Positions 60,780 through 64,000 of a stretch of DNA of 64,000 nucleotides are shown piece by piece. The notes under the pieces were generated by a model, which was not told where the DNA came from, did not search any database, and saw nothing but the letters and a program-made list of their open reading frames with translations. The stretch spans positions 40,917 through 104,916 of the forward strand of contig NZ_FNJR01000003.1 in the NCBI RefSeq assembly GCF_900104475.1, read 5' to 3'. Position 1 is the first letter of the stretch. Each line of letters starts with the position of its first letter. Source of the stretch: Actinopolyspora xinjiangensis (GTDB taxonomy: Bacteria > Actinomycetota > Actinomycetes > Mycobacteriales > Pseudonocardiaceae). The position numbers and the translations under genes are program-made.

Positions 60780-61430
60780 GTGGCAGTCGGAGCAACGGAA
60801 CCGGTCAACGCGGACGGCACACGACTACACGGGAATCCGCAGCCGGTATCGCGTAACACCGTCACCACCGGAATCTCCCTGGCAGCGGGACTGCTGCTGC
60901 TCGCCGGATGCAGTAGTGGTGGTCAGACCGGTCAAGCGGCGCAGGACACCACAGAGACCGGCACGAGCAGCAGCACCAGCAGCGACGCCGGAGTGAGCCT
61001 GCCGGAGCGCACCGCCCCCGCCAAATCCCTCGACCTCGCAGACCCCTGCACCATCATCACGCAACAACAAGCAACCAAACTCGGAGTCAACCAGCCTACC
61101 GAAGCGCGTACATCCAACGGCAAAGAAGGATGTGACTACCAGAAAGGAAAAGCTGGCTCCGACAACGGCTGGGTCATGTTCGCAGCAGCTGACCCAAACA
61201 GAACTACACAAGAGTTTGCCGATAAACGCCCCAGCGGAAAAATAACAGAAGTCGCAGACTATCCCGCCTATCAGGTCGAAAATTACCACGGATGCCTATT
61301 AGCGGTTGATGTAACAGCTTCAGGGTCACTTTTTATTAATGGAGTAACACGGCTACAAACTCGCCCTGAAGCATGTTCGGTCGCGACCGAATTCGCCGAG
61401 ACCGCTGTCGAGAACCTGCCTAACACCTGA
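60780..61430 (+). CDS. DUF3558-family lipoprotein, copy 2 (diverged 3' part)
   Basis: This second DUF3558 lipoprotein shares an almost identical signal peptide and N-terminal part with copy 1, then diverges (CDYQKGKAGSDNG; TEVADYPAYQVENYHGCLLA) before matching again at LQTRPEACSV. The middle portion (61097-61370) is markedly AT-richer than all neighbours. The original ATG of copy 1 (ATGCGTAAC) reads ATCGCGTAAC here, so another start must be used. GTG 60780 is given; an ATG at 60714 overlapping the previous stop is the alternative. Confidence 0.75.
   Translation: MAVGATEPVNADGTRLHGNPQPVSRNTVTTGISLAAGLLLLAGCSSGGQTGQAAQDTTETGTSSSTSSDAGVSLPERTAPAKSLDLADPCTIITQQQATKLGVNQPTEARTSNGKEGCDYQKGKAGSDNGWVMFAAADPNRTTQEFADKRPSGKITEVADYPAYQVENYHGCLLAVDVTASGSLFINGVTRLQTRPEACSVATEFAETAVENLPNT
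60851..61096 (+). repeat. Tandem 246-base repeat, second copy
   Basis: It is nearly identical to 60138-60383; the identity ends abruptly at ACCAGCC, after which the sequences diverge. Confidence 0.85.
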
Positions 61431-61443
61431 GGAGAACCGATTC

Positions 61444-62709
61444 ATGGGGGACAGACGCACGCTGCCGCCGTCCAACCTCGACGGGGCACAGCTGGAACAG
61501 ATGCGCTCCTGGGTCAACAGCGGCAAGGGCGCCGAGGCGCTCCACGAGAAGAGCCGCCGCTGGCGCACCGAGGAACAGTACATGCGCGACCTGGCCACCG
61601 AGGTCAAGGACAGGTTGAAGAAGGCCGGGGCCGTGAACCAGTCGCGGGGCCAGGAAGCCATGCACAACGCCATGTCACCGGTGGTGCTGTGGACCGAGGT
61701 CGCGGCTGACAACGCCGCCGCCGAGGCGGTGCGGCTGGAGGAGCAGGGTCAGGCCTTCAGCAGGGTGCACTCCTCCATCCCCGCCTCCTCCGAGGAGAAG
61801 CCCGTTCCGGAGGAGAACGTCCTCGGGCGAGCCTGGGCCGGTCTCACCGGCGGCAAGACCGACAACGAGCAGGCGCTGGCGCACAACGAGAAGCTGCGGC
61901 AGGACGCGGTCACGGCGTTCAAGGCCTACGACGGCGCCTCGCGGACCACCGTCAGCGCCACCCCCACCTTCACGGCTCCCCCGCCGGGCGGCGTCGAAAC
62001 CGGGGTGCGCTCCGGACCGAATCCCGAGGTCGGGGGCTTCGCTTCGGGCTCGGGCGGCGCCGGTGGCCCCGCCACCACCCGCAGCTCCTGGTCCGGTTCG
62101 CTCGACGCCCCGGCCGGAACCGGCACCGCCGGTGCTGGAACCGCGGGCACCGGCACAGCCGGACCGTCGACGGTCGGGACCGGTTCGGGGAGCAACCAGC
62201 CCGCGGGCAGTCATTCCGCGTGGCAGCGCCCGCCGGAAAGCGGTTCCTCCGGCCCCCGGCCGGGCCGGTCCGGCACCCCGGGCGGCGGCGCCGGAGGTGG
62301 CTCGGGCACCGGCCGCTCCCCCGGCGGTCCCGGTGTCGCGGGCGGAACGGGACGTGCTCCCGGCGGCCGGGTCCCGGTACGCGGCCTCGGCTCGCTGGCG
62401 GGCGGCTCGGGCGGTGGAACCGGTTCCGGAGCGGGCGGCCGGGGTTCCACCGGGCTCGGTGGCCGTTCCCTCGGCCCCGGTGGGCACTCCGGGGTCGCTC
62501 GCCCGTCCACCGCTTCCGCCGCGACGAGCGGCGCGACCACCTCGGGCGCCGGGAACGCTCGCGGCGGCATGGCGGGCGCTCCGCGCGGCGGCGCCCAGCG
62601 GGGCGAGGAGGACGAGGAGCACGAGACTCCGAGCTACCTCGTCGGTGACTACGGCTACTTCGACGGTGACCTGCCGCGCGTGGCGCCGCCGGTCATCGGT
62701 GAGGACTGA
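61444..62709 (+). CDS. PPE-like ESX protein with Gly-rich C-terminus
   Basis: This 421-residue protein has an N-terminal helical hairpin (about residues 1-185; LDGAQLEQMRSWVNSGKGAE, HNAMSPVVLWTEVAADNAAA) that resembles the PPE domain. A long Gly/Ser/Thr-rich low-complexity region (from about 195) and an acidic end (RGEEDEEHETPSYLVGDYGY) follow. Such proteins are secreted by type VII systems and need EspG, which is encoded next. ATG 61444 follows GGAGAACC. The repetitive region is GC-rich and codon-biased but unbroken. Confidence 0.78.
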   Translation: MGDRRTLPPSNLDGAQLEQMRSWVNSGKGAEALHEKSRRWRTEEQYMRDLATEVKDRLKKAGAVNQSRGQEAMHNAMSPVVLWTEVAADNAAAEAVRLEEQGQAFSRVHSSIPASSEEKPVPEENVLGRAWAGLTGGKTDNEQALAHNEKLRQDAVTAFKAYDGASRTTVSATPTFTAPPPGGVETGVRSGPNPEVGGFASGSGGAGGPATTRSSWSGSLDAPAGTGTAGAGTAGTGTAGPSTVGTGSGSNQPAGSHSAWQRPPESGSSGPRPGRSGTPGGGAGGGSGTGRSPGGPGVAGGTGRAPGGRVPVRGLGSLAGGSGGGTGSGAGGRGSTGLGGRSLGPGGHSGVARPSTASAATSGATTSGAGNARGGMAGAPRGGAQRGEEDEEHETPSYLVGDYGYFDGDLPRVAPPVIGED

Positions 62710-62874
62710 TCGGAGTCTCGCGGCGGGGTTGGCGAGCTGCTCGCTCGGGAACCTTCCCGCCCGCTTCCGAGCGCGAAGTCTTCGGGCAGCGATGCTCGGA
62801 CAGCGTCTCGGAACGGATCCAACAGCGCGTCGCGGCGCCGGGTGTCCTCCCGGCGCCGCCGTTCGGGGGCAAGG

Positions 62875-63657
62875 GTGAACATCGAACTTTCCGAACAGGC
62901 GTTCCATCTCGCCTGGCAGCACTTCCGGCTCGGCACGAAACCGCTCTCGCTGAACGTCCTGCCCGAAGGGCTCACCGAATCGGAGCGGCGCGACGTCGAA
63001 CAGCGGGGCTGGGAGGAGCTGCGCCGGCTCGGCTTCGGCGACCGGGACGCCGAGGACGCCGTCTCCGGGGTGTTCTTCCCGCTGGACCGCTACCGGGACT
63101 CCTTCGACCTGGTGTATCGCTACCTCTCCGAGGAGGGGGAGCACCGCCGGACGGCGTTGGCCGCGAACGGCCCGGCCAGTTCGGCGCTGGCCGTCCGCGA
63201 GGGCGGCGTGGTGCGGTTGCGGCAGTTGGGCCCCGACGACGCCCCGCACCGGGCCGTGGTGGGGGTGCTTCCCGAGTTGACCCCCGGTCCGGGGAAGGCG
63301 GTCTCGGTGCCCAGTGACCAGCTCGACGCGGCGGCGGCCGAGGCCGGGGACTCCGGCCGGGCGATGCGCGAGGCGCTGCTGCGCAGAGGGGTGCGTCGCG
63401 ACGACGCGGGCTCTCTCGTGGAGATGGCGGGCGGTGAACGCGTGGGCTACGCCCAGTTCGGAGCCGCACGGATGGACCGGCACGGCAACCGTTCCAGGGC
63501 ACCGATGGTGACCAACTGCTTCGCCACCCCCAACGGGTGGTACCTGATGGAGGAAACCACCCGCGGTGGGCGGGCGTGGACCACCTTCGCCCCGATCGAC
63601 CGGAACCGGCTGTCGGAGCGGGTGCGCGACCTGGCCCGGAGCATCGGGCCGGAGTGA
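62875..63657 (+). CDS. EspG-family ESX secretion-associated chaperone
   Basis: This 260-residue cytosolic protein has the EspG fold features NIELSEQAFHLAWQHFRLGT, KPLSLNVLPEGLTESERRDV, SFDLVYRYLSEEGEHRRTAL and the C-terminal VTNCFATPNGWYLMEETTRG. EspG proteins bind the PE-PPE hairpin tip and deliver substrates to the ESX translocase. GTG 62875 gives the standard start. It forms a unit with the PPE-like gene. Confidence 0.85.
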   Translation: MNIELSEQAFHLAWQHFRLGTKPLSLNVLPEGLTESERRDVEQRGWEELRRLGFGDRDAEDAVSGVFFPLDRYRDSFDLVYRYLSEEGEHRRTALAANGPASSALAVREGGVVRLRQLGPDDAPHRAVVGVLPELTPGPGKAVSVPSDQLDAAAAEAGDSGRAMREALLRRGVRRDDAGSLVEMAGGERVGYAQFGAARMDRHGNRSRAPMVTNCFATPNGWYLMEETTRGGRAWTTFAPIDRNRLSERVRDLARSIGPE

Positions 63658-63713
63658 TCCGGCGAGATCCTCCGCTCGACTCCCGACACGAGCCCGGCCC
63701 GGAACCCCGGTTC

Positions 63714-63739
63714 GACTCCGGGCCGGGAGGCCCGGAGTC
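63714..63739. terminator. Strong bidirectional terminator hairpin
   Basis: GACTCCGGGCC and GGCCCGGAGTC form a perfect 11-bp stem with the loop GGGA (63725-63728), between the convergent espG and 63760 genes. Longer flanking CCGCTCGACTC/GAGTCGAGCGG arms strengthen it. Confidence 0.8.
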
Positions 63740-63759
63740 GAGCGGATGGGAACCAGTGC

Positions 63760-63990
63760 TCAAGGCTTCTTGGCGACCGCCTGTTCGGACAGGTTGACGG
63801 CGGCTTCCTGCAGGCCGGCACTGTGCAGTTCGTCCAACCAGAACAGCGTGTCCAGCAGCTGCCGTAGCTGGTCGCTGTCCACCCGCAGCACGCTCTCGTC
63901 CTGCCGGATCTCCAGTTCGTGCAGGCCCACCATGCTCAGGTACACCGCTGCCGTACCGCTGCCCGCTTCGACCAACCACTGCGCGCGCAT
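63760..63990 (-). CDS. Small hypothetical protein
   Basis: This 76-residue soluble acidic protein has YLSMVGLHELEIRQDESVLR, LRQLLDTLFWLDELHSAGLQ and ends VNLSEQAVAKKP. No family is recognised. ATG 63990 is close to the window edge but the frame is clean. It is convergent with espG across the terminator hairpin. Confidence 0.6.
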   Translation of the reverse strand: MRAQWLVEAGSGTAAVYLSMVGLHELEIRQDESVLRVDSDQLRQLLDTLFWLDELHSAGLQEAAVNLSEQAVAKKP

Positions 63991-64000
63991 CTGCCCTCCC

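Noticed and set aside
61675-63483. 602-codon minus-strand frame opposite the PPE-like and EspG genes
   Set aside because: Low-complexity Arg/Gly/Ala sequence mirroring the Gly-rich region; the plus-strand genes explain the DNA.
1-64000. CRISPR arrays, tRNA and rRNA genes
   Set aside because: No regularly spaced repeats and no recognisable tRNA or rRNA sequences were seen on reading through; a covariance-model search was not possible.

Overview
The window is high-GC actinobacterial DNA. Start codons are often GTG or TTG, lipoproteins have actinobacterial lipoboxes, and a MurT/GatD pair, an lppL/DUF5703 pair and an ESX-associated cluster (PPE-like protein, EspG, DUF3558 lipoproteins) are present. 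Together with the gamma-butyrolactone-receptor genes this suggests a filamentous member of the Pseudonocardiales (Actinopolyspora/Saccharopolyspora-like). The species cannot be fixed from the sequence alone. No rRNA, tRNA or CRISPR array was recognised.

Layout. 0-4.2 kb: end of an unknown gene, a short-chain polyprenyl diphosphate synthase, a Pro-rich protein and a GT39 mannosyltransferase-like membrane protein. 4.5-7.0 kb: feoA and a feoB divided into two cistrons, all joined by GTGA overlaps. 7.1-14.2 kb: an autoregulator-type island with a RibB homologue lacking its catalytic residues, an AfsA (butyrolactone synthase) remnant, a flavin reductase, an SDR/luciferase-like remnant, a catalytically dead IS701-type transposase homologue, two ArpA/ScbR-type receptors and a macrolide-type glycosyltransferase. 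Three related AT-rich boxes lie at the probable promoters. 14.36-25.27 kb: nested mobile DNA. An older element with decayed ends carries a frameshifted resolvase. A precisely delimited 8.9-kb Tn3-family transposon (16240-25161, 33-bp perfect terminal repeats, CCAGT target duplication) sits inside it and carries an ArsR-rhodanese regulator, a persulfide-dioxygenase/rhodanese fusion and two MFS transporters.

25.4-34.1 kb: a conserved actinobacterial neighbourhood (uppP, histidine phosphatase, DUF6314, a MetAP-like pseudoenzyme, aldo/keto reductase, lppL-like lipoprotein, DUF5703, lipoate ligase). 34.3-44.2 kb: fatty-acid and housekeeping genes (acyl-CoA ligase, alpha/beta hydrolase, GntR/YtrA regulator with a 50-residue membrane protein, acetyltransferase, DHFR-like protein, TetR, acyl-CoA dehydrogenase, MurJ). 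Three copies of an intergenic repeat lie in this part. 44.4-48.5 kb: a tightly overlapped five-gene operon around a MerR metal sensor, then a MarR/MFS efflux pair. 48.5-50.9 kb: GatD/MurT lipid II amidation.

51.3-59.3 kb: VOC and DUF5996 proteins, then a three-subunit formate dehydrogenase. Its catalytic subunit is a selenoprotein: an in-frame TGA at 58772-58774 is followed by a clear bacterial SECIS hairpin, so ordinary gene calling would cut the gene in two. 59.5-64 kb: an ESX accessory cluster with a tandem DUF3558 duplication, a Gly-rich PPE-like protein and EspG, closed by a strong bidirectional terminator hairpin.
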